Translations under genes and position numbers: made by a program
The notes under the pieces: model-generated
Told to the model about the DNA's origin: nothing
Databases searched by the model: none
The model's input: the letters and a program-made list of their open reading frames with translations, nothing else
Shown here: positions 11,182-22,995 of the stretch, piece by piece
Layout: each line of letters begins with the position of its first letter
Position numbering within the stretch: position 1 is the stretch's first letter
Assembly: GCF_050947335.1 (NCBI RefSeq)
Contig: NC_134993.1
Location: forward strand, 14,694,001 to 14,758,000
DNA from: Megachile rotundata
Taxonomy: Eukaryota; Arthropoda; Insecta; Hymenoptera; Megachilidae
DNA length: 64,000 bases
Direction: 5' to 3'

Positions 11182-11346
11182 ATGCTGTGGCCCGTGTTGG
11201 GGGATGATGGGCTGAGCCCAACGTCGCCCCCGGCGTCGGCCAGCGTCAAGGGGGTGAACAAGCTGGCGCCCTTGTTGCTCTGCGCCCCGTGCAAGCCGAC
11301 CAGCCATAGGAAGAACCAGAATTCCACGCAGTGGTACGTGCAGCAG
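11182..11346 (+). CDS. Rgl: Rgl (RalGDS-like RalGEF), candidate first coding exon
   Basis: This open frame has high GC and coding-like codon use. It starts at the first in-frame ATG after the stop at 11110-11112 and ends at a donor CAG then GTAAAC in phase 0, which matches the phase-0 exon at 21282. It gives 55 residues (MLWPVLGDDG... to QWYVQQ) with no known domain; RalGDS-family N termini are variable. A weak acceptor (TTGCACAG, 11129) could begin the exon at 11130, making 11130-11181 5' UTR, but it lacks a pyrimidine tract. The frame is open before the ATG, so an upstream coding exon remains possible. Confidence 0.55.
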
Positions 11347-12630
11347 GTAAACAGACTGGCAACAGATTCATCAGACATGTTTTGTTTCGTTCTCTGGTCG
11401 GAATCTCTTCTTCTTTTTCAGTTTTCTCTTCCTTCTTTCTCTCCGCGGTTATTTCGACGATTATTCCACCGTCTCTTTTCTCTTTATTTTTGCCTGCTGG
11501 TTTTGTTTCGTTGAGTCTTGATTTTCTCTGCCTTCTTCCGGTCGTAGCGAGACTTTTGTTCGGAGTATTCGTTGTTTGTCGTTTGCATGAAACTGCGTAT
11601 GCCGTAGGTTTAGTCACGTAGCTTCGAGAACGTTCATGTAGATTTTTATTAACATGCACCGTAAATTTAACCTTATCCCCTTTCACCGATTGATTTATAG
11701 TAACGCTATCGTTCGAGAGAAAAACTCTTGCGAATTCGACAGTTTTGTCGGAGCTAGAGCACACGTGGAGGTTAATCGATTAATCAGGGTCACAGTGTCA
11801 TCGGAACTGTATCGTTGTCGTTAATGACCGGAGGGCAGCGTAAAAACTGAAATATGGTTACATTGACCCAATTGAACCGCTGAAGCGAGTTCGAAGCCCC
11901 TTCATCTCCTCGAAAGGGAAGTAATCGCAGGTTAATCGAGAGCGAATTATCGGGAGATTGCTTTCGATGCATCCGTGGGGAGTTACTTCACATTTTTTCT
12001 ATTTAATTGACTCGAAGAATTCCTGCACTACAAAAATTCGCATGAAATTGTGGGAATTTCGATTCTTAAAAAATTTAATGCAAAAGTTACGATGATCACA
12101 GTGAATGGTGTTTGTGGTCAGACACTCCGTAAAAAATTATTAAGATTGAGGGCACTCAAGCATGCTTAATCTGCTAAATATTGTGACGCACTAGTGACGC
12201 ACATTACAGTACAGAAATAAATCAAAATCATATTTGCACGATTGAGAATGGAATTTAATATCGATTAGTTTGTACAAAATATACTTAAAATTTCAACTTC
12301 CTTTACTTTTTTTTAATGTTACAAAAATTAACACTGACACACTGATTCCTCTGAAAAAATCGTACAAGGGTTTAATGTATGTTATTGTTTCAAGAGAGCC
12401 TCCAAAAAATTTTTCATTCTCCTCTTCCTGTAAATAATTCGTTTAACTTTGCATAGTCAGTCACGTATGATGACCGCGTTAAAATAATAAATGCAGCGAA
12501 TTGTCCACCGCATGCAAATTATTGTCTTCGTATTTTTGCGTCAATCGCCACCATTTTACGTCAATTCTTGCTGACCTTATCTCGAACGTGTTTCCTAGTC
12601 GTTTGTTGCAAATAACAGTACTTGCGCATA
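11347..12630. other. Rgl intron, left part
   Basis: No exon is seen in this stretch of the 9.9-kb intron. Two tandem TGACGCAC words at about 12184-12200 are relics of the minisatellite family. Confidence 0.6.
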
Positions 12631-12634
12631 ATTG

Positions 12635-12985
12635 GGGGCGTCCCCTAATTTATATACAATTTTAGTACTTTGTCGTTCTCGTTACACGTATGAGTCTTCT
12701 AATAAATAGTAATTTCCTTTTTAAAAGGAAAACAGAGTTCGAGATAAGGTTTCCATTATTGAATTCTCGATTCACAAACTTTGTGTTATGTTCGATTTAC
12801 GAGGCTGCATCGAGCACTTTTTGCTCTCGACGGTATTGTGGTTTAGCAAGTTTAACTTTTATTAGAAGTTCAATGAATTCTTTCGAGGTTCTTTTATTAA
12901 TTTTCATTAGTGTCTTCTCGACTGTGGTTGTATACAGTCATATATTTAACACTATACTATATTAAAAATTATAGTAAAATCGATC
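12635..12985 (+). repeat. Probable leader relic of array B
   Basis: Begins with the palindrome GGGG-CGT-CCCC (12635-12645) followed by CTAATTTATATACAATTTTA. This parallels the start of the array C and F leaders (CACC then TAATGTACAATTTTA). The leader end (ATCGATCATAGATGAAGTAGT) resembles the TGATCACAGCTGGAGT that precedes the other arrays. The middle is longer than in other copies, so there may be an insertion. Confidence 0.5.
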
Positions 12986-12989
12986 ATAG

Positions 12990-13945
12990 ATGAAGTAGTG
13001 CGTCATGTGTGCGTCGTGACTGCATCTCGAGTGCGTCATGTGTGCGTCACGACTACATCCCGAGTGCGTCGCGGGTGCGTCAGAGATGCATTAACAGTGC
13101 GTCATGAATGCGTTATGATTGTACCGTGAGTGCATGATAGTACAATGAGTGCGTCATGAATGCGTCATGATTGTACCGTGAGTGCATCATGATAGTACAA
13201 TGAGTGCGTCAAGAATGCGTCCTGGGTGCGTCACCAATATATCTTGAATGCGTCACCAATATATCTTGAGTGCGTCAAGAATGCGTCACGAGTGCGTCAC
13301 CAATACGCCTTAAGTGCGCATGCGTGCGTCACCAATACGCCTTAAGTGCGCATGCGTGCGTCACCAATACATTTTGAGTGCGTCACCAATACATCTTGAG
13401 TGCGTCATGAGTGCGTCAAGAATGCGTCCTGAGTGTGTCACCAATATATCTTGAGTGCGTCACCAATACGCCTTGAGTGCGTCAAGAATGCGTCAGGAGT
13501 GCGTCACCAATACACCTTAAGTGCGTCATGCGTGCGTCACTAATACATCTTGAGTACGTCATGAGTGCGTCACCACTACGCCTTAAGTGCGTCATGCGTG
13601 TGCCACCAATACATCTTGAGTGCGTCAAGAATGCGTCCTGAGTGCGTCACCAATACGCCTTGAGTGCGTCAAGAATGCATCTTTAGTGCGTCACCAATAC
13701 ATCTTGAGTGCGTCATGAGTGCGTCACTAATACGCCATGAGTGCGTCATGCGTGCGTCACCAATACATCTTGAGTGCGTCATGAGTGCGTCGCGAATATA
13801 TCTTGAGTGCGTCAAGAATGCGTCCTGAGTGCGTCACCAATACGCCTTGAGTGCGTCAAGAATGCATCTTCAGTGCGTCACCAACACGTCTTGAGTGCGT
13901 CACACATGCGTCCTAAATGCGTCACGAGTGTCTCACGCACTCAAA
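12990..13945 (+). repeat. GTGCGTCA minisatellite array B
   Basis: Dense array of GTGCGTCA with spacers CCAATACATCTTGA, AGAATGCGTCCTGA and CCAATACGCCTTAA. The sub-unit spacing varies, and the array ends in GCGTCACGAGTGTCTCAC. Confidence 0.96.
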
Positions 13946-15205
13946 TTGCACGCGACACGTAAGCTATCATGAAACTTGCAAAATCAGAATTACGAGGCAA
14001 TCGTACATTTTCGCGTAACCGAGCGGGTTACGTTCGCGAAAGGAAACGAGAGCAGAAGGTGGCAAAAGGTGCTTTGACACCTTATTTCTCGGCACGTGAG
14101 TCATCGCGGCTCCTTGGCAGCGGTTCGTTTAATTGCTTATCTGGAATCGTACCTACGAAGCCGTGTAATTATGCGTGGCCTGACCGGAAACTGCCGGTAG
14201 TTTCTGTCTAATAGAATTCCGTCGAGAGTCTAGGAAATTCCTTTGTTCGGTTGTTCGCTAAACACCTTGTGCTTTCCACCCGTTCTTGCAAAACGCTGTC
14301 CCTGTAATCCGCCAGCGACACGTGAAATCTCAAGCAATTATCGAATAACCTGGGAATCTTGATTGACTTTTAATCACTCTGCTGCTTCGATTTCTAGTTT
14401 TTATTTCAAGGGTGCAGATATTCAACTTTATTTAGCGAATTCCTTTTGCTGTGAGAAAAATTAAATTCTCTTCATATTACAAATTTTAGTGTACTCATGT
14501 GAGTACAATTGAAACACACGTGTTTATGTTTTATGAAAGTCTCTGTAGTGAAAGTCAGTGTACTTAAATAGGGAAAAATAGATTAAGGGATCCACCAATG
14601 AAGAATATTCTCCAGAACATAGAACCGTCTGAAATGTAGGTATCTTCCACGCGTTATCGCGGTCGTTAACACACGAATTCCGATTCAAGCACAGATTCGT
14701 GAAACGCCATTTGTCCTTGTACAACGAGGGAAGAATAGCCGAAGGCTCGATTCATTGACCGTGACTTTCCCCGCGAGAGTTTTCGGCGTTAACACGTTTA
14801 GGGCATTGTGCCTTCTATTGAGACTTAAGTACAGGGCTACGTGAGTGGCTTTTGTGGCTTGCAAACAAAGCAACCTTTATCAGCGCCGTTCTTTGAACTT
14901 CCGGTGTCGTACACGCGACTTTTTCTCACCGTATCTTTCAATTTTCTATTTCCATTCTTCGATTTCCTAGCTATTTCGAATGCAGTGATTTTGGAGAGGA
15001 GGATTCATGGAGGAGAATAATATTTGTCTAATCGTTTGACGTTCGTTTTACGTCATCAAGGCGTATACTCTTCGATGTGGATCGGAAATTGTATACCGTT
15101 CAAAAATAAAGCGGTGAAAGTGGAAACCGAGGTGAACTCATGTGATCGGATCGACTGGATTGTTGATCGATTTTGAGACTTGTAAAGTGTCTTAGAAGAT
15201 ACTTT
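13946..15205. other. Rgl intron, unique
   Basis: No supported exon. The open frame 13969-14211 has no splice context or domain. Confidence 0.55.
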
Positions 15206-16170
15206 TTAGGGTATGAAGATGAAAATGAAGGTATACTTTGCTAACAAGATGAAGATGCATTCTCCTAACAAGATGAAGATGCATTTTGCTAACAAGATGA
15301 AGATGCGTCTTGTTTAAAACATGAAGACACATCTTTTTAAAAAATGAAAATACACGTTGCTTAGCAAATGAAGATATACCTTACTTAGCAAATGAATTGT
15401 ACATCTTAGAAAATTAAGGGAGACCTCAGCTAGAAAATGAAGATACCTTACTTAGAAAATGAAGGTACCTTGCTAACAAGATGAAGATGCATCTTGCTTA
15501 GAACATGAAGATACACCTTCTTAGAAAATGAAGATACACCTTGCTTAGCAAATGAAGATACACCTTACTTAGCAAATGAATTGTACATCTTAGAAAATTA
15601 AGGGAGACCTCAGCTAGAAAATGAAGATACCTTACTTAGAAAATGAAGGTACCTTGCTAACAAGATGAAGATGCATCTTGCTTAGAACATGAAGATATAC
15701 CTTACTTAGCAAATGAAGATACACCTTACTTAGCAAATGAAGATACACGTTGCTTAGCTAATGAAGATACACCTTGCTTAGCTAATGAAGATACACCTGC
15801 TTAGCAAATGAATTGCACACCATCTTAGAAAATGATCGTACACCTTGCTAACAAAATGAAGGTACACCTTGCTAACAAGACGAAGATACATCTTGCTAAG
15901 AAAATGGAGGTATACCTTGTTAACAAAATGAAGATGCACCTTGTTAATACACTGAAGGTACACCTTGCTAACGAAACGAAGATACATCTTGCTAATAAAA
16001 TGGAGGTACATCTTGCTAACGAAACGAAGATACACCTTGCTAATTAAATGAAAATATACCTTGCTAACAAAACGAAGATACACCTCGCTAACAAAATGAA
16101 AACACACCTCGCTAACAAAATGAACCTCGTTAAATGAAGATATACTTCTCAAAAAATGAAGCTACCTTCC
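15206..16170. repeat. 24-bp minisatellite (ATGAAGATACACCTTGCTTAG)
   Basis: About 40 degenerate units of 23-25 bp. A block of roughly 190 bp that includes the word AATTAAGGGAGACCTCAGCT is duplicated (15410-15475 and 15595-15660). The 24-bp period keeps frames open on both strands, which explains the repetitive frames at 15778-16152. Confidence 0.94.
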
Positions 16171-16610
16171 TAAAAAATAAAAATACTGATACAGTTTTAA
16201 CTTCAACATACCGCATGACGCATCAAGTACACACGATGCAACACCGATGACTATCAATCAATTTTTAAGATCCATATTCGCACACAACATCTAACGGATT
16301 AGATCATCGTGGACTTATCTAATAGACTTTAGAAAATCGTTGCGAAACTGTTTCATGGAACGACTGCACAGTACCGTTGCCTTTAATCTCAGCCATCTAA
16401 TTACGTTTTTTATTTACGAACGCTTCTTCTGATCGGAGATAATTTTTATTACGGTTATGCTACGCTTCGTGCTATATATCCCTGTATATTCAGGGAGTTT
16501 CAGTTGGAAAATCTTTAGTACCTTTTGTGCTAAATTGATTAGTGTATCTGACCTGTTTGCAATTTGCAAGTTTAGTTATTTTCTGTTGAAAGAATATTTT
16601 CAGTTGGAAA
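16171..16610. other. Rgl intron, unique
   Basis: Nothing recognised. Confidence 0.5.
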
Positions 16611-17712
16611 TCTTGAATCAAGTGAAACTTGATTTTGTTAAATGAAACTTGACTTTGTTAAAGGAAACTTGATTTTGTTAAGTGAAACTTGACTTTGTTA
16701 AATTAAACTTGCTTTTGTTAAAGGAAACTTGACTTTGTTGAATGAAACTTGATTTTGTTAAATGAAACTTGACTTTGTTAAGGGAAACTTGATTTTGTTA
16801 AAGGAAACTTGACTTTGTTAAATGAAACTTGATTTTGTTAAATGAAACTTGACTTTGTTAAATGAAACTTGATTTTGTTAAATGAAACTTGATGTTGTTG
16901 AATTAAACTTGATTTTGTGAAGTGAAACTTGATTTTGTTAAATGAAACTTGATTTTGTTAAAGGAAACTTGACTTTGTTAAATGAAACTTGACTTTGTTA
17001 AATGAAACTTGACTTTGTTAAATTAAACTTGATTTTGAGAAATGAAACTTGATTTTGTTAAATGAAACTTGATTTTGTTAAATGAAACTTGATTTTGTTA
17101 AGTGAAACTTGATTTTGTTAAATGAAACTTGATTTTGTTAAAGGAAACTTGACTTTGTTAAATGAAACTTGACTTTTTTGAAGGAAACTTGACTTTGTTA
17201 AATGAAACTTGACTTTGTTAAATGAACTTGACTTTGTTAAATGAAACTTGATTTTGTTAAATTAAACTTGATTTTGTTAAATTAAACTTGATTTTGAGAA
17301 GTGAAACTTGATTTTGTTAAAGGAAACTTGACTGTTAAATGAAATTTGACTTTCTTAAATGAAACTTGACTTTATTAAATGAAACTTGTCTTTGTTAAAT
17401 GAAACTTGACTTTGTTAAATGAAACTTGACTTTATTAAATGAAATTTGACTTTGTTAAATGAAACTTGATTTTGTTAAATGAAACTTGACTTTGTTAAAT
17501 GAACTTGACTTTGTTAAATGAAACTTGACTTTATTAAATGAAAATTAACTTTATTAAATGAAATTTAACTTTATTAAATGAAACTTGATTTTATCAAATC
17601 GAAACTTGACTTCATCAAATGAAACTTGATTTTGTTAAATGAAACTTGACTTCATCAAATGAGACTTGACTTTATCAAATAAAACTTGACTCTATCAAAT
17701 AAAATTTGGCTG
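16611..17712 (+). repeat. 20-bp minisatellite (GAAACTTGATTTTGTTAAAT)
   Basis: About 54 units of almost constant 20-bp length, alternating GATTTTG and GACTTTG forms. The right end decays (TTTATCAAAT forms). Confidence 0.97.
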
Positions 17713-18760
17713 TCTAGCTCCTTCTAAAATTGTAAATACCCACCAATGAATTCGAGCATCCGCTCAGTCCAGTATCCTTAAAACTTAACGATAGTTATTA
17801 CAAAACCACTTGGAAAGCGTTAGACCGTTATCGACTTAGTCATCCATTATCATTGCTTACGCGAGAATTATCAGAAAGTGAAAAGAGGCTTTCGAAGTAA
17901 TTCCATCAATATAGAAAGTATTCGAAAGATTTCTTTCTCCTGCGTAACTAAGGGATGTTAAAGGTTAAACATAAAAAGAATATCGTGCAGAATCTAATTC
18001 GAGATCGATAGCAGACAGTCGCGTTGCACCGGTTTTCTTTCGCTCGGAATATTCCATGGGTTTCGCTATTCGTGACTTCGCATCGACGTGGGAGGAAGCA
18101 CCGGTTGATAGTCCGATGTATTTCCACGTATATCGATCGTTAGAGCCTCGATAATCCGATGTTAAGCTTTTTATAGGTCGACGTGGAATAATATAAGGGA
18201 TGGCTGTTTGTACACACGTCTCTTTACCTGTCGACTGCCGATTGACGATTTATTTTCGTTCCGAAATCGAACCTTCGGAAATGATAAAAACCTTCGGATG
18301 CCGAAGTACTTGGGCAATTTTCGCGAGATTAAACGGACTTAAACCGACTTGCGTTCCCTCGTTTTCCGAGGGACACCGACCGAGAGTTCACGCGTCGTTT
18401 GGAAATCTCGGGGAAACGTGTGCTTTGACGGAAAGAGTGGAACAATGGAGCGTTCCAAGGAGTCGTCTCCAAGGACGAAGGGGTCTAAGGACCTTAAGTC
18501 ACGCTCGGGTTCTCCCGTAGGCCTCTAATTGCACGGTTCGTTCCAGAGCGTAAGCCGGCTTTTTTCACAGAGTCTGCAACGGTAGTCGGTACGTGGCCAG
18601 ATTTCTTTCGGATCGGCTGTTGCTTTTTGCCTCTCCTATTCATATTCGTGAAAGACTTTACGGTACAAATCTCTCAATCCCGCAATAGGATTTCTCTATT
18701 CAGGGAATATTATTTCACCACTTCAAATGGCCATCTTTCACTTAATCCCTATCGCTCATT
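17713..18760. other. Rgl intron, unique
   Basis: The open frame 18200-18520 is in moderately GC-rich DNA but has no recognisable domain or splice signals that join it to Rgl. Confidence 0.5.
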
Positions 18761-18765
18761 TGTCA

Positions 18766-19075
18766 GGTGCGTCGCACCCAATATACAATCCTAAAACTGA
18801 CAAAACAAATTGAATTTATATACTCTATTATTATACTGTCGTTCGTTATGCAAATTACTATTGAACTTCAAATTATACCGTACGAAAAATTCAAGTAAAA
18901 CTGATCACAGCTGGAGTGCGTCGTGAGTGCGTCATGAACAAGTCGCGAGTGTGTCACAAGTGCGTCATGAACAAGTCCGGAGTGCGTCACGAATGCGTCA
19001 CGAATGGGTCATGAATGCGTCATGAGTGCATCGTGAGTGCGTCATGATTGCGTCATGATTGTACCATGAGTACCA
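18766..19075 (+). repeat. Hairpin-leader-minisatellite unit C1
   Basis: Starts with GGTGCG-T-CGCACC (18766-18778). It continues with CTAAAACTGACAAAAC, TATGCAAATTACTATTGAAC, ACTTCAAATTATACCG and GATCACAGCTGGAGTGCG, then about 150 bp of GTGCGTCA-type array. The next unit begins 310 bp later. Confidence 0.9.
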
Positions 19076-20005
19076 GGCGCGTCGCACCTAATGTACAATT
19101 TTAAAACAGACAAAACAAATTGAATTTATATACTCTATTATTATGCTGTCGTTCATTATGCAAATTACTATTGAACTTCAAATTATACCGCACGAAAAAT
19201 TCAAGTAAAATTGATCACAGCTGGAGTGCGTCGTGAGTGCGTCATGAACAAGTTGCGAGTGTTACAAGTGCGTCATGAACAAGTCGGGAGTGCGTCACGA
19301 ATGCGTCACGAATGGGTCATGAATGCGTCATGAGTGCATCGTGAGTGCGTCATGATCGCGTCATGAATATGCCACGGGTGCGTCATGGCTGTATTTCGAG
19401 TGCGTCGCGACTGTATCTCGAGTGCGTCATGATTGCGTCATGACTGTATCTCGAGTGCGTCATGATTGCGTCTTGTCTGCATCTTAAGTGCGTCATAATT
19501 GCGTCATGACTGTATCTCGAGTGCGTCATGAGTGCGTCGCGACTGTATCTTGAATGCGTCATAATTGCGTCGTGACTGTATCTCGAGTGCGTCATGAGTG
19601 CGTCGCGACTGTATCTTGAGTGCGTCATAATTGCGTCATGACTGTATCTTGAGTGCGTCATAATTGCGTCATGAGCGCGTCGTGACTGTATCTTGAGTGC
19701 GTCATAATTGCGTCATGACTGTATCTTGAGTGCGTCATAATTGCGTCATGACTGTATCTCGAGTGCGTCATGAGTGCGTCGTGACTGTATTTCGAGTGCG
19801 TCATGAGTGCGTCGTGACTGGAGCTTGAGTGCGTCACGACTGCGTGTAGAGTGCGTCAGAGATGCATTAAGAGTGCGTCGGGAGTGCGTCACGAATGCGT
19901 CATGAGTGCGTCAAGATTGTGCCTTGAGTGCGTCACAAATGCGTCATGATTGTGCCATAAGTGTGTCATGAGTGCGTCACGAATGCGTCCTGAGTGCGTC
20001 ACAAA
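19076..20005 (+). repeat. Hairpin-leader unit C2 and array C
   Basis: A second leader (palindrome GGCGCG-T-CGCACC, one mismatch) is about 95% like C1 by eye. It is followed by a long array whose main period is 33 bp: GTGCGTCATAATTGCG plus TCATGACTGTATCTTGA. A 33-bp period codes an 11-residue repeat in each open frame, so the minus frame 19383-19661 is an artefact. Confidence 0.93.
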
Positions 20006-21281
20006 AACAATACAAAGAATTAATACAACCAACAACATAAACTATCGACTCGTTCGCAGAAGTCAATTCCCTACCTTAAATTCAAAAAGACAAGCCCAAA
20101 AATTATAGACTGCCAAACATCTGATTTCTCGCAAAGAATAATGCATGAAAGCATGAATTTTTGTTTGTACCGTCTTCGGTTAATAAATCGATGAGGAACC
20201 GTCTTATTTCGTATGCAAAAACGTCGATCGATGAAGCTGTACCTTCATACAGTATTTCTATCGAAACTGTTGTGTACCGGAATGGCAATGACACGGTTTG
20301 TTTCCGATCGCTATAGCGATACAATACGAGCAGAGGAAACGAGACGTTGTACGGGTTCTTGGTATATTCTTATCCTTGGATATTACGATTCTCTTGTTGC
20401 TCGTGCAGCCAAGTTGTCTTAGCCAGGGGACCAGGATAACTTCGACGATGTTTTCAGCGGTGCAAATAAAACGCTAAATGGTGCACGTTCCAGAGAGGAT
20501 ACTATTTTTAGTAGTTCCTTTGAAACTGACATTTGTTCCCTTCAGAAGCATGCTTTATCCTGAACGCAGTAATTAACGTTGCTTGCGTGTATGAACTTTG
20601 AAGAATTAGCGGTAGACTAATCCGGGTATTTTGATGAATCGAGTCATTAGAGATCTTAATTAACTCGCGAATGATTTGTCGCGGAGACTCATGGATAATA
20701 TTTAATTCGTTTTCATTTCCGCTACTCGTTCGCAAAAGGAAAAACTTCGTACCGGTTTAATTACTTTTTTACGGCGGCTTATGATGCGAGAAGTTTCGCA
20801 ATTTGCGATCACATTCGTAATTTTCCATCCACGTGTATTCCGGTGAAATTTTGCCAAGTGTCTCACTGTGCCTTGAAGACAAAAGTGGTTAACAAGAACC
20901 TAGAAGACGTAACAAATTTTTCGTTGAATCCGAAGAAACATCACCCGGAGCGAAGATCGTGGACAGCGTCGTAGAAGTCGCAAAACGCGAAGATAAAACG
21001 TCTCATCCGGTTAATTGTCTGCGAGCCGTGAAACGAACGGGTCGAGGTCAATTCCCAGCTCGGAAGTCAATTATTTCAATAAATCTGCCGACTGCACGAC
21101 GATGTCCATTGATTAGCCTCTCGTTCCCCTATTAGAGAGATGGTTGCGCGTGACAGGGGGTAGTCCGTGAAATTAGTCGCGTAAATCATCCCCTGGAGCG
21201 TCGCCTTTCGCCACTCTTCTGGTGCACCGCCCACCGGATGTCTGCGTCTTTCTAACGAAGCCGTTTGCTTTTACTTCGCAG
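20006..21281. other. Rgl intron, right end
   Basis: Unique sequence up to the acceptor (TTTGCTTTTACTTCGCAG). No other exon is supported. Confidence 0.55.
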
Positions 21282-21386
21282 CCCACGTGGCGTTTATGGG
21301 GCGAGGAACGGGGCGACGGCGTCATATACACGGTGTACCTGAAGAAGGTTCGCTATCACAGGCCGACCAGAAGTCTCTCCGCCTCG
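21282..21386 (+). CDS. Rgl: Rgl exon 2, start of the REM-proximal region
   Basis: Acceptor TTACTTCGCAG and donor GTAAGT are both strong, and the exon is phase 0 at both ends (35 codons). The peptide PTWRLWGEERGDGVIYTVYL then KKVRYHRPTRSLSAS resembles the conserved segment just before the REM domain of RalGDS/RGL proteins (WGEE, then an acidic or Gly stretch, then a Y-x-V-x-L-K-K strand). This is the first part of the gene that is recognisable by family. Confidence 0.88.
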
Positions 21387-21452
21387 GTAAGTAAACTTGT
21401 TGCTCCACGATCTTCGGTTTGAATTTTTGACGACGAAATTTCTTTTACCCAG

Positions 21453-21882
21453 GACTCCGACGACGAGATCTCGCATCTAGAATGGGAAACGGTGAGAGTG
21501 CGTTTCCTGAAAGCTGGCACGGTGCAGAGGTTGGTGGAGAGTTTGGCGAACGACGATGGGGAACTCGAGTCGACATACATAAACGTCTTCTTGGCGACGT
21601 ATCGTGCGTTCACGACGCCGCGAGAGGTTCTCGAGCTATTGTTAGCGAGGTACGACGCCCTCGACGAGGGATCCGGCGCCCTGACAGGTGAACAGCATCG
21701 AAAGACTCTGGTACAAGCTCTTCACGTCTGGCTGGACGCTTATCCCGGTGACTGGAAGTCGCCGCCGAATCATCCTCTGCTCAGCAGACTCTTGGACTTC
21801 ACGCATCGACGGCTTCCTAGCTCGGAACTCGAGCTCAAGGCAAGGCATCGTTTGCACAGGTTCCAGCGTGAAGATCAAATAG
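21453..21882 (+). CDS. Rgl: Rgl exon 3, REM (RasGEF N-terminal) domain
   Basis: Acceptor CTTTTACCCAG, donor ATAG then GTAAAT, ends in phase 1. It encodes residues about 91-234: an acidic lead (DSDDEISHLEWE), then the REM helices with TVRVRFLKAGTVQRLVESLA, the F-L-A-T-Y-R-A-F-T-T signature of the REM domain, EVLELLLARYDALDEG and the later W-L-D-A-Y segment. In RasGEFs the REM domain supports the catalytic hairpin. Reading on past the donor gives a tail of no family likeness, so the donor is preferred. Confidence 0.9.
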
Positions 21883-22303
21883 GTAAATGGACGGATGTCG
21901 AGATTCAGCGATTGAAAAGGAAAATTCCTCCGCAAATGCGATCATTAAAACCTCGTAAAAGAATATTTGGCTCAAGAATGAAATCAACAGAAAATATTCG
22001 TATCTGTTCTATTTATATACTCGCAGTCACACGATATAAAACGTTATTCGTAGTCATTATTATACTACACGTCAAGCGGATGTTTGTAACGCTCGTATCA
22101 CAAATTCGTGTTTCCCCAGATAAACCCCTAGTCACGAGTCATCACAGTCTGATTCATGTACGCGTCATTTTATTGTCGAGTGCAAGTTCCACTGAAAGGG
22201 ATGAGCGTTTGCTTTTGGGGAACCTAATGTAAACCTTTCTGTCCTCGCATGTGAATAGCGGTTAGGGAAGTCTTGTTCAGATCTAATCGTGAAACCGTTC
22301 CAG

Positions 22304-22926
22304 ACTCCTGCATGGTCTACGACAATGGACGTCTGCCCCGAAGTTCCCCGGAGCCCATCGTGGATCACTGGGCGAACTACAATTTCCCCGAGGTTCCGCA
22401 CCGCCATTTCGCCGAACAGTTAACCCGTATGGACGCGGAGGTGTTCAAGAAGCTCGTGGCTCATCAGTGTCTAGGTGCTGTTTGGTCCAGAAGGGACCGC
22501 TCGAGAAGTCACGACGCAGCCACCGTATTGGCAACCGTGAATCAGTTCAATGCCGTATCGCTGCGAGTGATATCCACGATACTGATGGAGCCGACGATGA
22601 AATCTCAGGAACGCGCGAGAATTCTTGAGACGTGGATCGACATTGCTCAAGAGTTGCGCGTGTTGAAGAATTTCAGTAGCCTGAAGGCTATCGTGTCCGG
22701 TCTTCAGAGTAACCCCGTATACAGGTTAGAAAAATGCTGGCAGTGCATGCCCAGAGAGAAGCACGAACTGTTCAGAGAGTTGGAGAGGATCTTCTCGGAA
22801 GAGAACAACGCGTGGACGCAGAGAGAGCTTCTGATCAAGGAAGGCACTGCCAAGTTCGCGGACACTGCCGGTAGAAGCGACAGACACCTTCAGAAGCTGT
22901 TTCAAAAGCAGAATACTCATGCTGGC
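22304..22926 (+). CDS. Rgl: Rgl exon 4, N-terminal half of the RasGEF (CDC25) domain
   Basis: Acceptor CGTTCCAG joins in phase 1 (G+AC = Asp) and donor GGC then GTAAGT ends in phase 0. Residues about 234-441 hold the start of the catalytic domain: FAEQLTRMDAEVFKKL, then L-G-A-V-W-S-R-R-D, the N-Q-F-N-A-V-S block, the motif IDIAQELRVLKNFSSLKAIV and the S-N-P-V-Y-R-L segment. These are the conserved blocks of Ral-specific GEFs. The role is GDP/GTP exchange on Ral GTPases downstream of Ras, at membranes. Confidence 0.93.
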
Positions 22927-22995
22927 GTAAGTAGACATTTGTAAGATTCTAATCTGTCGATATGTTGTGCCTACATGCGCTTATTTTTCTTTTAG

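Noticed and set aside
18200..18520. 106-codon + strand frame in GC-richer DNA
   Set aside because: No domain, no donor/acceptor that fits Rgl phases, and ordinary intronic surroundings.
21882..22232. Rgl reading continued past 21882 in the same frame
   Set aside because: The tail after the GTAAAT donor has no RasGEF likeness, while splicing to 22304 restores the domain in phase.
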